The position numbers were made by a program, and so were the translations under genes. Of a stretch of 64,000 bases of DNA, positions 40,948-53,777 are shown one piece after another. The notes under the pieces were generated by a model. The model was not told where the DNA came from and ran no database searches. It saw only the letters and a list, made by a program, of their open reading frames with translations. Numbering within the stretch: position 1 is the stretch's first letter; each line of letters opens with the position of its first letter. Where the stretch lies: positions 2,237,001 to 2,301,000 of the forward strand of contig OU015567.1 of assembly GCA_907165135.1 (NCBI GenBank), given 5' to 3'. Origin of the DNA: Oikopleura dioica. Its lineage: Eukaryota; Chordata; Appendicularia; Copelata; Oikopleuridae.

Positions 40948-42688
40948 ATGAAGCTTTCTGCTTTTCTATCTGTTATCCAAGCTACAAAAGCTGATGATTC
41001 CTGCCCGTGAGTCCACTGTCTAATTACCTATTTTATCCTTTTTTTTCTAGAGATCAAGAACTAGGGGACCTCTGTGACGCGAATTGCCGCGATACCCTTA
41101 CCTCCTGCCTTGCAGCTTGCTCCAACGCTTCTTGTCAAGAACAGTGCTACAATTCTTACAGTACTTGTTCCTTCCGATGTCCCTGTAACATCTTCTGCCC
41201 AGACGGGTGTAAAGATTGCGACAACGAAATCTGCCCCGAAGACGGCTGCCCGGATCAGGATTTGGCCGACATTTGCGAGAATACATGCTCAGAGGAGCTA
41301 GGAACCTGTTTGGGAGAATGCTCAGATGCTAGCTGTCAGGAAAACTGCTACATTTCGTACAGCACTTGCTCATTCCGATGCCCCTGTAACATCTTTTGCC
41401 CAGATGGATGTGAGGGATGTGAAAATGAAATTTGCGATGATGGAACTTGCCCGTAAGAAAATCAAAAGTAGCCAGATTGGAACCATTTTTAGAGATGAAG
41501 AGCTGAAGGAAATCTGCGAGTTAGACTGCTACGATGTTCTTCAAACATGCCTTGAAGGTTGTTCAAGCGCAGAATGCCATGAAACTTGCTACAATGATTT
41601 TGTCAATTGTGATCTACACTGTCCTTGCAATATTTTCTGTCCTAACGGGTGTGAGGGTTGCGATGAAGCGCTCATTTGTGGCGGCGATGGAGGCAATGGC
41701 CCGAGAAGAATCGTTCATCTTGGCGATGCTGGAGGAAACGACTTAGTTGGTGCGGCTTTCTTCAATACTGACGAGTTTGGCGAAATTTACGAAAAGCTCA
41801 AGCTCCAGATTCCAGGTAAAATCTTCGTCTAAACTATGACATATTTTCGGTAGCTTCTGGGCAATCTAATACGGCCCTCAGAAACGCAGGCTTCGCTGTT
41901 TACAAAGACGAAGTCTTCACCTTTGGAGGTCAAGTTCGAGAGGACCTGAGGACAAGGATTATGAAACTCAATGGCTGCACATTTACAGCTCTCTCCAATC
42001 AATTGGTGAAGCCCTACAATTCTTATTATGGATCTATTGCGTAAGTTTAGGAAATGATTTGGAATGAGAAGAAACTGAATTCTTTAGAATCTGGGATGGT
42101 GGAAGCTGGGAGCCGGAAGGCGTCTACCTTTGCTTCGGCAGCTGGGACTATCGAAAATATTGTGAGCGGTTCAACGGAACTTCTTCTACTCGAATCGCAA
42201 CCGCAAAAGATTACCATCAACATGGAGCAATGTGCGTTTATGAGAACCAGCTACTCGCCATCGGTGGAATCACAGCTACTGAAAAAAGTGTCGAGATCTT
42301 TAATTGGGAGTGGAACAAGACCACAGATCTTCCTGTCGCGGCGAATTATTCGCCATGCGTGAGTGTCGATGAAGGAGTGTTGCTGTTCACCCAAGCATCT
42401 TCAGGAAGCACATCGAGAGTCTGGCTCTTTAGCGAACTAAAATGGTCACAAGTTGGAAATTTTGTAAAGGGCGCGTATGGTTTTACCGCCGCGAAACTGG
42501 ATAACAACACCATCATGATGTTCCCCGGGCAATATGGAAAGTCTGCGTACCGGACGATTTGGGACGGCGAGAAAATTGACCTTCAGAAGACTCAGCAAAT
42601 ACTGACCAATGGAGAACTAAGACACGATAATGTCATGCATCCAATCGTTTTTGAAGGAGCTCTTGATTGTTTAGAAACAACTTTTTAG
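40948..42688 (+). CDS. Secreted Cys-rich / kelch-like protein, copy 1
   Basis: Exons 40948-41006, 41051-41452, 41493-41815, 41854-42041 and 42088-42688 join with matching phases. A signal peptide (MKLSAFLSVIQATKA) precedes three Cys-rich modules of about 60 residues. Each has a DQELxDxC-type start and a SFRCPCNIFCPDGC core; the third reads DLHCPCNIFCPNGC. A linker GGDGGNGPRRIVHLGDAG leads to a kelch-like beta-propeller (VFTFGG, LLAIGG, IWDGGSWEPEG, VWLFSELKWSQVG) ending LETTF. Each module has about 12 Cys and should be disulfide-bonded outside the cell. A role in extracellular structures is plausible. I do not recognise the module as a named family. Confidence 0.75.
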
Positions 42689-42848
42689 CGAAAATATTTA
42701 CTGTTACCGGATAAGTTCAATATCAGCTGAAACTTTTATTTCTTGTAATTAGTAGGCCTTGGGAATGAACAACGAAATTATCAGCTGTCGAAATTAGCGT
42801 TATTCGAATTTCAGAATCTTGCTTAGAATCGAACTCGCAGTTCGGAAA

Positions 42849-44654
42849 ATGAAAACTTTCGCATTTTTGTCGGTGATCAATGCTTCTCAAGATTTGAGAG
42901 CCTGTCCGTAAGTCCTCGTCTGTTCTTTTCTCCCAGCAAACTTTTTACTAGTGACCAGGAATTAGGAGACCAATGTGTTTCAAATTGCCAAGGGGATCTT
43001 TCGACCTGTCTTGCTAGCTGCTCTGATGCTTCCTGCCAGGAGCAATGCTACAACAACTTCAACACCTGCTCTTTCCGTTGCCCCTGCAACATCTTCTGCC
43101 CCGAGGGCTGCAAGGATTGCGATAACCCGATCTGCCCTGAGGACGGTTGCCCAGATCAGGTCCTCGCCGACGAATGCGAGGGAAAATGTTCGGCTGTTCT
43201 TGGAAGCTGCTTGAGTGGTTGCTCCAGTGCCGACTGTCAAGAAGACTGCTTCAACTCGTACAATAATTGTTCATTCCGATGCCCATGCAATATTTTCTGT
43301 CCTAACGGATGTGAAGGATGTGACAATGAAATTTGTGGCGACGGAACCTGCCCGTGAGTTTTCATAATAAATGTTTGCCGAAACCCATTTTAAGGGACCA
43401 GGATCTCCTGGAAATCTGCGAGGCAAACTGCAATTCAACTCTTCAAATCTGCATGAGCGGCTGCAGCGGTGCCCAGTGCCAGGAAGACTGCTACCATGAC
43501 TTTGTCACGTGTGAGTTCCACTGTCCCTGCAACGCCTTCTGCCCAAGTGGATGTGATGCTATCGGCTGCGATGCTCCAATCTGCGGTGGCGATGGGGGCT
43601 CAGGAGGTTCTAGAAGAATTGTTCACCTTGGTGATCCAGAGTCTACGGATAAAACTGTGTTCTTTGCTACCGATGAGTGGGGCGAGATTTTTGAAAATCT
43701 GTCAATCCAACTTCCCGGTAAATCATATTTAAAAAAATCGGAATCGTAATGAATTTCTAGAGTCGGGTTCGAATTCCTTCACTGTGCTCAACGGAGCCGG
43801 CTACGTAGTCTATAAAAACGAAGTCTACGCCTTCGGTGGCTACACAACCTACGGTGTTCCTAAAACAAGAATCTTGAAGCTCGTTGGCTGCGAATTCCAA
43901 GTTCAGTCCGCGAAGTTGCGATACGACTTCTCCACTTCATACGGCTCTATTGCGTACGTATTCATTTTCTTAAAGAAATTTTCAAATGAAATTATTTCAA
44001 GTGTTTGGGACGGTGGCAAATGGGAGCCCGAAGGTGTGTACATCTGTTTCGGAAGCTTCGACGGCGGAAAACGATGCGAGCGATTCGATGGAACAGAATC
44101 CGTCTACTCTAGCACTTCAAGAAAGTCCCACAGAGATGGGTCGGTGTGCATTTACGACGGAAAACTACTTGCTATCGGTGGGACAAATGACGATGCCAAC
44201 TACACTGAGATGTTCAGCTGGGAATGGAATCCTGCTATTCCACACCCAGAGGGACATTCTTATGCACCTTGTGTCACTGTTGATGAAGGAGTTTTGCTCT
44301 TTTCCAGAAGGACAGGAATCAAAACTTTATTTTAGAAGTTGTTTTTTTCCTTCGTTATTCATCCCTCTTTACAGCAGCGCATACAACAGCAAAGTCTGGC
44401 TCTTCTCAAACTTTGAGTGGTCAGAAGTCGGAGGTTTCCCGGTGAAAGCCTCTTGGTTTACCGCCCTACCTCTTGACAATAATACGATTATGATGTATCC
44501 CGGCGAAGTTGGCAAAGCCGCTTATCGAACAGTCTGGAATGGGGAGGAAATTGTGGAGAGCACGAAAATGCTGGATGATGGAGAACTTCGATACGATAGA
44601 ACAATGAAGCCGATTGTTTTCCAGGGAGTCTTAGACTGCCCAGTTACTGTTTGA
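42849..44654 (+). CDS. Secreted Cys-rich / kelch-like protein, copy 2 (tandem paralogue)
   Basis: Exons 42849-42907, 42952-43353, 43394-43717, 43761-43953, 44002-44310 and 44375-44654. The layout equals copy 1, and the first exon is 59 nt in both. Signal peptide MKTFAFLSVINASQ; three CPCN-type modules; the linker GGDGGSGGSRRIVHLGDPES; kelch-like motifs (VYAFGG, LLAIGG, VWDGGKWEPEG, VWLFSNFEWSEVG); end CPVTV. The propeller carries an extra 64-bp intron (44311-44374) with GA-AG ends that copy 1 lacks at the same place (copy 1 reads TQASSGSTSRVWLF through). The two genes are 160 bp apart, a recent tandem duplication with some divergence. Confidence 0.75.
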
Positions 44655-46111
44655 ACGACTGTCAGTAAGAATAAATTAGAGGAATTACATTTTGAACTAT
44701 TACTGTAACCCTACTTGAATTTGTTAGCTTTTCGTCGGGTCTTAGAAGTCCGCACGGCCGTGATATTGCGCGCAAAAAGGTTGACAGCTGTCCGCGATAA
44801 GAGACGACATGCCCGTCGTGGAACCGGTTCACGTTATCGGCGAATATCGCTGGCAGGAAAGAAGCATGATTTTTACCTAGTAATCACTATTTACCTAGTC
44901 CTCCAATGAACCCTGTCTGGCGGTTTCTATGGAAAGAGGGGATAGAGGAACGGTGCTGATTTTGTCGAATTCTCAACCCGCGTTTCGGTTGATTGATGAC
45001 CTCAGCGAGCACCTGAGACATGCCGAGATACGATTCCAATCGAGTTAAAAAGGAATACTCTGGTTGAATTTTATGTCATCGCAAATTAGAAATATCAACA
45101 TAGAGCAAGCAATTTTCACAAAATTTTCTTCAAAATTGTCTTACTTTTTAACCTCTTGAATAAGCAAATCTTGGTTTCTTTTTCCCAAAAAAACTAGTGC
45201 AAAGTCGAGTTAACGATCTTAACCCCCTAAAGCTCGTTCTAGAAAAAAAACTTCAGTAAGTTGATAACAAGCACTCCGATTTTCATGCATAAAACTCGAG
45301 CGGCTCAAACTCCGCCCTCTCCAAATTCATGCACGGTCATTGCCCAGCCCACATTTAGAAAAATTCTCAATCCAGGGCGGCGTTTATTTCCGAAGAGAAC
45401 GTGATTCCAAGTAAACAGGTTGAAATCGATTCAATAGCTACTTGTAGGCTATCAAAACTGCCCTTTTTCAAGCTCGATCGGCCGAGAAAGATCTAAATCT
45501 GGTAAACGCGCCGCGGAGGAAATTGAAAAACGGATTGAGACGGACAGAAAGACGACATGATAGCGTTCGGCAAAATGATCTTGATGAACAAGCTTAGAGT
45601 TTTAGAATTCTGAAAGGAGCTGATAACGACTTTTCTCTTCCTTCTTGTAACAAACGCACAAGTTCAACATTGTTGAAGTGAGATTAAGTTTTAAAAAATA
45701 GGCTGTAAGTAAAGTTTAGTTTGTATGGTGGCGATAGTCTTAGCTTTCCGTTACACGTGCTTTCTGAGAAGGATAAGTAAAAGATTAGTAATATCCGGCT
45801 TTTGCAAATCTCCGTCTTAGTCCATAAATCTGCCCATTTACAAAACAGAAGTCAAAATTTGATAACTGGATTTTCAACTCTCGCTGACTTTTCTTTTCTC
45901 GCTGCCCTGGCAAAATATGATCCTCATGCGCCAACAGGTTAAAAAAGGAACTATGGCAAGTTTTTGTTAAAGAAATTTTATTTAATTTACAGTTTTAATC
46001 ATGTGCGGTAGTACAGTAAGCAAAATTCTGAACCCAGTCTACTTTCGTTTTTGTTTCTTTTTATACAGTTTGAATTTAAAATTTTCACAGTTTTTTATGA
46101 ATTTTGAGCTA
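44655..46111. other. Intergenic, no gene seen
   Basis: About 1.45 kb, mixed composition, stops in all frames. One short plus-strand ORF (44715-44909) is Arg-rich and looks accidental. Confidence 0.4.
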
Positions 46112-49100
46112 TTATCTTGATCGAAGAAGCCTGACAGCGGCTTGGCAGACGACTTCGAAGCTTTTTCGCTTTTTATCGGGTTTTGGGACGCATGCGGGGA
46201 TCGAGACTTCTGATCCTGTTGGAGAGCGGTTTTCCTTGTTTTCTTTTTCTTCTGCCCCCGGGCGAGTGGAATTGGGCTGTGTGATGTTGGTGATGCTGGC
46301 GAGCTTGTCTGCTGCTTCTATTGCCTTTTTTACTTCTGGAATCGGCGATTCTAGAGCTGTTGAAAGCCCTTTTAGGAGAAGAGGATATCTCATGACCCGC
46401 TGAATCGGTTCCAGTAAAAATGCGATGAGGGGCAACGCCGAATCGAGAGTCGTTGATGATTCCAGCGATTTTTGGAGAAATTCGCACTGCAGATTTGCTC
46501 GTGAAATCTCAGGATCTTCCTTTTTCAAGGGAAAAAGTCCTCCAGGACTTGACTTTCTCGGCGATAGTTTTCTCTTCAAGAAATTGACTGTATTTCCAGC
46601 CCCAGCCTCGTTGAGATTTTGGACGGACTTGCCAGATGTGAGCGTGTGGCGGCGAAAAACTGCAGAAGTGGAGCGGAATAAAAGCGTATTTGTCCGGCGC
46701 AAGGTGGGAAAGGATGAGTTCTCCAAGCGATCTGAGGGAGAAGGGAGGGAGGAACTCGAGATGGAACTGAAAGAAGCGATTTAAAAGCGGTTTGGGTTGA
46801 GATTATCAAGTGCGAGAGAAGGAGAGAGTGTTCAAAAATTAGGGAAAAACCTCTGACTCAATTTTCAAGAGGGTTATTTTCGGAATAGAATTTTTAGATT
46901 TTATTTGAGAATAAATTATTCGAAAAAATTTAAATAAAAATTTATTTTTTCCTCGAATTATTGCTGACAAAGGTTTATTGTTTACTGATGAACTAATTTG
47001 TTCGAACTAAATCAAATTACTCTGACTAAGAAAAAACGTTATTGCAATGTTCTCCCTTCTTAATCGCACTTGATACCCTCAAGCAGGGGGTACTTTGCAA
47101 GATTATTTCGATCTCTCACGAAGAAAAATCCCCTCTCAAAGTACCCCATCATCAATTTTATAATCAGCGAGCATATATGAATAAGAAATAATAATGACTT
47201 ACTCAGACGGGCTCTTGGAAATCCGGCGAAGAGTTGAGCTTGAATCGCATTTCGCGTTTTGAAAATTCATTTTGGAATTTTTTCGAATTTTTGAATAAAG
47301 TCGAGTTGCGCGGGGAAAGTTGGAGCAGTATTGATGGTAGGCGATGGAGAATTGAGGGAGTTCTTCGGAAATGATCTTCGCCAGCTTTTCTGGCTGCTGG
47401 GAGTCGGAATCGGCGAATTTAGAGAACATCTTTGAGTGGAGGTTGCGCAGTTCAACGATGTTGCCAAAGAGGAGGGCGATTTCGGAAGAAGAGAAGACGG
47501 AGGAGTTCTGGAGGGCGGGCATCATCAATGACTAAAATGAAGGGTTAGATGAAGAAACATTTGATGAAGATAATGATACGTCAGGACAAAAATGCTCAAC
47601 AAAGAATAGTTATCAATAAAATTGGCCTCGTTGGCGCACCTTTAAAAACATACTTTCGGTAACAGTAATGCCCGGGCTCTCGCGAATTTATCATCCCGCA
47701 ATCGTACTACCCACGTTTTTGCGTTCAACCAAGACAAGACAAAAACTTATTCCGACTCATCTACCGCGAAAACATCGAACAAGCGAAAATCTTCAAATAG
47801 AAATGTAGAAATAAGGAGTTCTACTACCGGTAGTAGCGTTTGTTGGGAGTTACTTAGATGCAATAAATAGAACACGTGTTCTGTATTGTGGAGGAAACAA
47901 CGCTGACGCCCTTAATCTTGTTTTATGTATGGTATACGTGGTTCAGATTGCAATCGAGCCGGGCTTTTTTATTGTTTATCCTTATTAGAGTGTTACGGTT
48001 TTCGCCTATCCCTTTTTTATCAGATGAACTAGAGGCGATTCGATTAAAAATAAGGGTATCATTACGTTAACTTCGAGAGAAAACGCTACTTGTTTACAGG
48101 GGTTGAAATTTGTTTACCCCCCTTCTGAAGAAAATCTCAGGCCTTATGAAACTCTCGACCGCGGAAACCAACCACTTGAGTATTTTGGTGACCCAGCTAA
48201 ATAAACACAGGGGAAAGTGGGGTTCAATTTTTTATACATATCACGTGGGAAATCCCCACTTCCTGCATGAATGCATTATTCACGGTGGATAAGCATGACC
48301 ACTGTTTCAGAAAAGAGTCGAGCTTAGAAAGTTATCTCTTAAAAATGTATTGTTTGAATTTTTGATAAAAATCTACGAAAAAAAAACAAATCTCGGCTAC
48401 GCGCAAATTTGCGAAAAGGAAGTCCGGCTGTCTAAAAATCTTTTGGCTTCTCAATTAAAGACTTATTTTTGCATTTTTCATGGGTGATTTGTGGTAAATT
48501 GGCGACGATGATTTGCGAAATTGTTTTTCAGAAGGGGATTTCCAAATTATCGGTCACTTGATAATTTGAGCTCGACTTGAGCTCGAAATTATCGTCACGT
48601 GATATAAGAAGACAAGTCTACAGACAGACAAGGGAGCTGCCACTGTTAGGGGGAACGTGAGGTAAGGGTATCCAACTCGATAATTGAAATGTGGAAGGAT
48701 TATGTCTTATTTTAACTTTTACGGCCAAAAGTCCTTTCTTTTGACCAATTTTCTTTTTGAAAGAAGAAATAAGGGTATCACTATGAATATAAGCAAATTT
48801 CTTTTTAGACAGATACACCCTTAATTAAAGACTTTGTTCTTTGAAAAAAGTATCAAAGAGAAAGAGCTTGTCAAAATATCAATATTTATCTGCCCCAAAT
48901 TCCCCGATCCTTTCTTTGAAAACGAGCCACATATAGGTCCCATATCCGGACTCGACTGCGCCTGTCAAAACTCGCGGAAAGATAAGAGACCCGCGTCGAC
49001 GCAAATCTTGGGCTCGCTCTCTCTCGAGGACACTGGAAAAGGGCACCGCCGAGAAAAATACGGGCGATAAGGATAGGGACTATTGGTTTTCGAGCGAAAG

Positions 49101-52100
49101 GTATTACGCTAAAGGCAGGCGGCTTTGCCGTACGTGTGTTATCGCTAAATGAGGTGATAAGGCAATAAAGAAGCATTTTTAAGGATACTGCCGACGTGTA
49201 TTTCAAATACAGTATTTGACAGTATTTTATGCGGATTTAATGTAAAAATGATGATGTGTTCCCATTTTTGTCAAATTTAAGGGCGTAAGTTTGCTAAAAA
49301 TACAAATTTTTAGAAATTTTTTGTTATCGATGTCCACCCCCTTAAAACCTTAAACCCGGTAAAATGAGCTAAGGAAGCTGTTTTAAACCCCCTTACTTAT
49401 GTAATCATCCATTATGCCCAGCTCTCCAAGTACCTACTCTTTCTCCCCTCGAGTCGAGTATTTGCGCCTACTTGTTGGGCAAAAATCCCCATACAAAAGA
49501 CGCAACATGTGGCAACTCACATGTGCGTCCTCGAAAAAAACCAACGTGTGTTGTCACTCCACTTTTTTTTGATGGTTTATTATTTATACCATCTCTTGAT
49601 TCGAATATTGAGATAGTTTCGACTTCGACGATCACGTGGCTAATTCAAAAATAAGAAGAAACAGGTGTCGTTTCTGTTTATCATGAAATAACAGAAACAA
49701 TTTGCAAAATAAATCCGCTTGAATTTGAAATGACTTGAAATCATTCAAATCAAGGGGATGAAAATTAATCTCTGGCGGTTTCTGATTTCAATCCTTTTTC
49801 GTTCTTAGATCGAAAAATGCAATTCTGAGAAGAAATTCTGCATTTTTTCATTGCGTGAATATTTCAACAGAATGCGAATATCAGACCGCATGCATATTAA
49901 TTAAGGATATACCCTCTACATCGACCAAGCAATTACGCAATGAGCCGGATAAGCATGGATCTGAAAGTGAACCTTATTTGCATAATATCGTCCAAAAGAA
50001 AACCAACCGGAACTTCCTGTTTTCATTTTCTGAGCGATTTCTGCCCGATTTTCCGGCCCATTTGGCGGGCGGAGTTTTCGGTCAGCTTTTCCGCCAGAGC
50101 GATTATGGTCGATTAGGAAATCTGAAACTGCTTTGCTCAATGAAATTTTATAAGTCGGAAGTTCACAATCGTATTAGTCGAGTTCAAGGGAAATTTAAGA
50201 AAGTGACGCCCTTATATATTTTTGGGGGAAAAGAATAAGGGCGTCACTGCTTTAAGAAACTCTTAAAAAATGAGCTTAACGAGGTGTCCCCCCTTAAAAT
50301 CTCAAAGCAAAGAAAAGATCTATATTGTGCGAGTCTAATGACTTTGAAAAAAGTGATTGTTTTTGCAACGTGTATCCCCTTAATACGCTCCATGTATTGA
50401 ATTCAACGATAGATCGTATCATCTCCTCGCTGATGATTTTTTATTCTTGACAGGTTGTCAAAAGTGTCAAATTCGCTCCTTATCAAGGTGTTTTTCGCAT
50501 TTCTTAAGATTTTACTAAGACAGTACTTTTTATAATAAAAACATCTAGAATAATGAATCAAAATTCGAGTGGGGAAACAAGCTCCGTGACAAAAAAGTTG
50601 GTCGATTTTTTCCCGGACCGCGAAACCTCCAACAGTGGTGATTCAGCTGAGCTGACGAAACTCGTAAGTCAAAAACCCCCAGCGTAATGTTATGGCGGTA
50701 ACCCTGGCTCTTCGTTGAACCCAAGACGTAAGGGGTAAGCAAAGAGAGAGCACGGAAACCCAAAACAGGATTTTACAAGCGTACAAGCCCCTTTTCTACT
50801 GAGGAAACACCCTTACATGTCCGGCAAACTCCAATTCTATTGGGTCTATTTTTTGGTCCCGGAAGGATAGAAAACCTTGTTTTTTTAATGAAACAAAAGA
50901 GGGGCATAAATCGAAATATAAAAAATATAAAGGCGATTGGGGAAGAACACCATTCACACGTGTTTGAAGTCAAATGTGCCGACGGAACTCCCGTGGCGAG
51001 GCAAAGAGGATCAAAATCACAGAGAAGCGGATTTGCGGCGAGACAAATAATTCACGGGAATATTCACATAATTCTTTACTGTAATTGGGTCTTTCTAAAG
51101 AAAAGTTCAAAAGTTTCAATTTTGTCTTGAAACGGAGCTTTTACGAAATAGGGGTCTTTTTGGACCGCGTTTACGGAACAGGTTAATAACTAAATTCATT
51201 AAATTAGCCCCTACGAAAACCGCAAAACACTTCCCTTTCCCGGTCCAAGAAATAATACCTTCTTGTTTCAAATCTAAACAGCCCCAGCGCTAGAAATGAT
51301 AAAACCAAATCACTGGAACTGGGAGATATCACCTTAACCCATCAGCGCGAGGAACAGGTGCGAAATGCATTTTTAGGCCGCCGATCAAGAATCTTGATAG
51401 TCAAAAACTCAGTTTTTTACAAGCTTCTTGACCTTCCTCGCAAAATATTTATATATTTACCCATCGAAAAAGAAAACCCAAATTTTCAACCTTTATTGAC
51501 CCCCTTGTAAAAAAATCACTTCCCAAACACGACAAACAGGCTTGTTAACCTGTTTCTTTTTTTCTAAATTTGATCTTGCTTTCTGACTCTTGAGGTTGAG
51601 CAGAAAGAAAGTCAAGTTTTGGTGACACGATTTTGACATTGTCAGTGTCACATTGGTCAGAGCGAAGTTCGTTGTTGAACACAGAATTGACGTCGTTTTT
51701 CGTGTGCAAAAAATAAATAGAAAGTTTTGAGGAAAAATAGCGGTTTCGAAGGAAAAGTCCAGTTTTCAAGCTTTTTTTTACATAGTGACACCCTTATTTT
51801 TTAACTGGAACAAGTTCAATGTTTCCAAAAATACATTTTCCCAAAGAAAGATCGTCACGAGTCTTTTTGTCATTGTTTGCGCCGTCGAAATTTTCGTCAA
51901 TTAAGGCCGTCACCGTGCGTTTCGCATGATTTAATATCGATCATAATTTACCCCTTACGTAATCAAAAAATGAATAAGTTTTCTTGAACAGTAACGATTA
52001 CGGTAACGGGATGATCATTACCCGGGCTCGTCACCAAAACGAGCTTTTGGAGAGCGCTACACTTGACGGCCGAAATTTCTGAGCCAAGAGGATGAGCCAC

Positions 52101-53777
52101 CAGTCGGTTTTGGGTTAAACGGAAAACGCTGGGGACGTGTGAACGTAAAATATGATCCAATGAGGATTAACTCGGCTTTCCGAACGAAAATTTATGCCAA
52201 GTTTCAAGCCAAGTCAGGAAAGCTACCGCGAAGACCAAAAAAAAGCTGGAAATCTGATTGGTTTGCACTGGAATTTTTCGCCTTGAAAAGCAATTTCCGC
52301 CTTAGATCATTATTTTATTGCCTTATCCCTCCAATAAAGCCCTCCCTAACCGTGAAATTATATGTATACACTTTGTACAATCTGCTTGTTTCAAGAATTC
52401 TAGAGTAATCACAAGGTGCCTGGGATGAAAAAAACTCGCCGCCCTTGAAATTTTCGGAACGTCACAGTTCTCAGCTGTTATTTGCTTCTACCCCCTTATT
52501 CATCTTTTCTTGTCACGTGCCAAAAAACTTTATTTTGAACAGTTTTTGAGAAAAAAATAAGGGTGTCTCATTATTAAAATATGAAAAAAGGCTCAAGAAA
52601 CATTTCCAGAAGTCTCGACATTGTTAAGGGGTAAAATTAAGGGTATCACGTCCTTATATTGACCAAAAAATGCGTTTGAAAATGTGGATTTTTAAGGGCT
52701 TCCGCCTTAAAAGTATCAATGTGAAAACAGAAAATTTATCACTTTTTTCGGCTCGAATTCATGTAATAATAAACTTTCTTCTCCTTAGACTCTGATCACA
52801 TGATCCTTGATCAAACAAAGCAGCGGTTCGTAGAACATGTAAAACGGGGCTCAGCCCTAAGCTCTCGGTTTAATTTCAAGGTTAACTCCTCGCGTCATCC
52901 TGCATAATATGCATTTATATGCTCAACCAGCAAGCAGCTCCCAACTCAGAAAAAAAAACTCAAAAACGAATTTCATGCAACATCATAATTTTCGACAGTT
53001 AATCGTTTTAGTTCGTCTTTTTTTGCTGAAGATGCTGTTTTGAAAATTGAAAAAAGAAGAAGCGCGATAGAATAGAATATTGAAATAACAAATATGGAAC
53101 GTATCGAGTAAATTGAAAATTACTTGGAAAAGAAAAAACGGTGGATGATGAAGATGATTTGTTGGAAAAACAGATTGGAAACAAAGAAAAAGAAGCAAAA
53201 GACGACATGGTTTATTTTGAGCCGTGGAAAATCGAAAAGGAGATTGTGAGTATTTTCGATGGATAGAATCAGTCCAAAAATTTTGACAAAAATAGAGGTT
53301 TTCAGAATCCAGCAAAATGGTTTTTTTTTTTCTTTTTTAGCTTATCGCCGATGAGTCATCGGTTTTTGGCAAAAAGATGTAAACTTCAAACGCGATTTTA
53401 AGGGTGTTAGAGTCAAGATAGACCCCCGAAAAATATGCCTAAAATTGTTTTTTGACCAATAAATTTCTACTCATTTGCAATTTTCTGGGGTGAAATTTTG
53501 AGTTTCCGAAATTTGAATTTTGATCGAATTTGAGGGAAAGTCGTTCTTCAAAACTAAATGATTCTGACCCAGTCACTGGAAATGTAAAATATTCTATGTC
53601 AATCTTTTAAGGAAAATAAATCAAAATAAAATCAAAAAATCGTTATAATATGGTTTTTGTTCTTACCTCAACGATGCTATTCAACTTGTCGACATATTTC
53701 TTCTCCGATTCAAAAATCTCTTCCAGCGCGTGTTGAGCTTTCCTCTTCTTTATTACTTGTTCTTCTTTCACCGTCAT
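46112..53777 (-). CDS. Rho guanine-nucleotide exchange factor (Dbl-homology domain)
   Basis: RhoGEFs load GTP onto Rho GTPases through the DH domain. The ATG at 53777 (exon 53777-53667) reads MTVKEEQVIKKRKAQHALEE and EIFESEKKYVDKLNSIVE, a typical first DH helix. It fits in phase to 47531-47203 (SLMMPALQNSSVFSSSEIAL, LFGNIVELRNLHSKMF, YHQYCSNFPRATRL). The last exon (46766-46112) has a Ser-rich insert, then FLLEPIQRVMRYPLLLKGL, the hallmark DH motif, and a basic tail. No PH domain is seen downstream before the stop at 46112. The intron 53666-47532 (6.1 kb) is about 100 times longer than most introns here. Upstream exons may exist near 54 kb. Confidence 0.75.
47532..49870. other. Intron of the RhoGEF / intergenic with dispersed motif
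   Basis: No convincing exon. Contains several copies of the TAAGGGTATCA-type motif (near 48050, 48663, 48770, 48815 inverse, 49280) and several CACGTG-containing strings. Confidence 0.4.
49871..50202 (+). CDS. Candidate exon, unknown protein
   Basis: An open stretch after an AG acceptor (ATTTCAACAG) encodes FLFSFSERFLPDFPAHLAGG, VFGQLFRQSDYGRLGNLKLL and CSMKFYKSEVHNRI before a donor AAA/GTGACG. The composition is protein-like. The intron that would follow starts GTGACGCCCTTA, a copy of the dispersed motif. The gene it belongs to is unclear; it may be part of the plus-strand gene to the right. Confidence 0.4.
50553..50663 (+). CDS. Candidate first exon, unknown protein
   Basis: ATG 50553 opens 37 codons, MNQNSSGETSSVTKKLVDFF to DSAELTKL, ending at GTAAGT. 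A Ser/Asp-rich N-terminus. It could start the plus-strand gene whose later exons lie at 53-59 kb, but connecting exons were not proved. Confidence 0.4.
50930..51130 (+). pseudogene. Kinase-like fragment
   Basis: KAIGEEHHSHVFEVKCADGTPVA resembles a kinase glycine-rich loop and beta-3 start. A lysine-bearing strand (KRIKI) follows only in another frame, then IIHGNIHIILYCNWVF in the first frame looks like the alpha-C/beta-4 region. The frame switches suggest a decayed fragment, or exons I cannot place. Confidence 0.25.
51550..52128 (-). CDS. Candidate exons of an unresolved minus-strand gene
   Basis: Three open segments with plausible ends: 52128-52022 (VFRLTQNRLVAHPLGSEISA, then LQKLVLVTSP, GT donor); about 51915-51806 (DENFDGANNDKKTRDDLSLG, then KCIFGNIELVP, donor GTTAAAA); and about 51730-51550 (NDVNSVFNNELRSDQCDTDN to ESKIKFRKKET, GT donor). 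They lie inside the long RhoGEF intron on the same strand, so they are either a nested gene, alternative exons or relics. Not recognised. Confidence 0.35.

Noticed and set aside
46104-46784. Overlapping plus-strand ORFs opposite the RhoGEF exon
   Set aside because: The minus strand has the DH motif; the plus-strand frames are shadows.
49472-49654. Short plus-strand ORF with CACATG-rich sequence
   Set aside because: No splice signals or recognisable composition.
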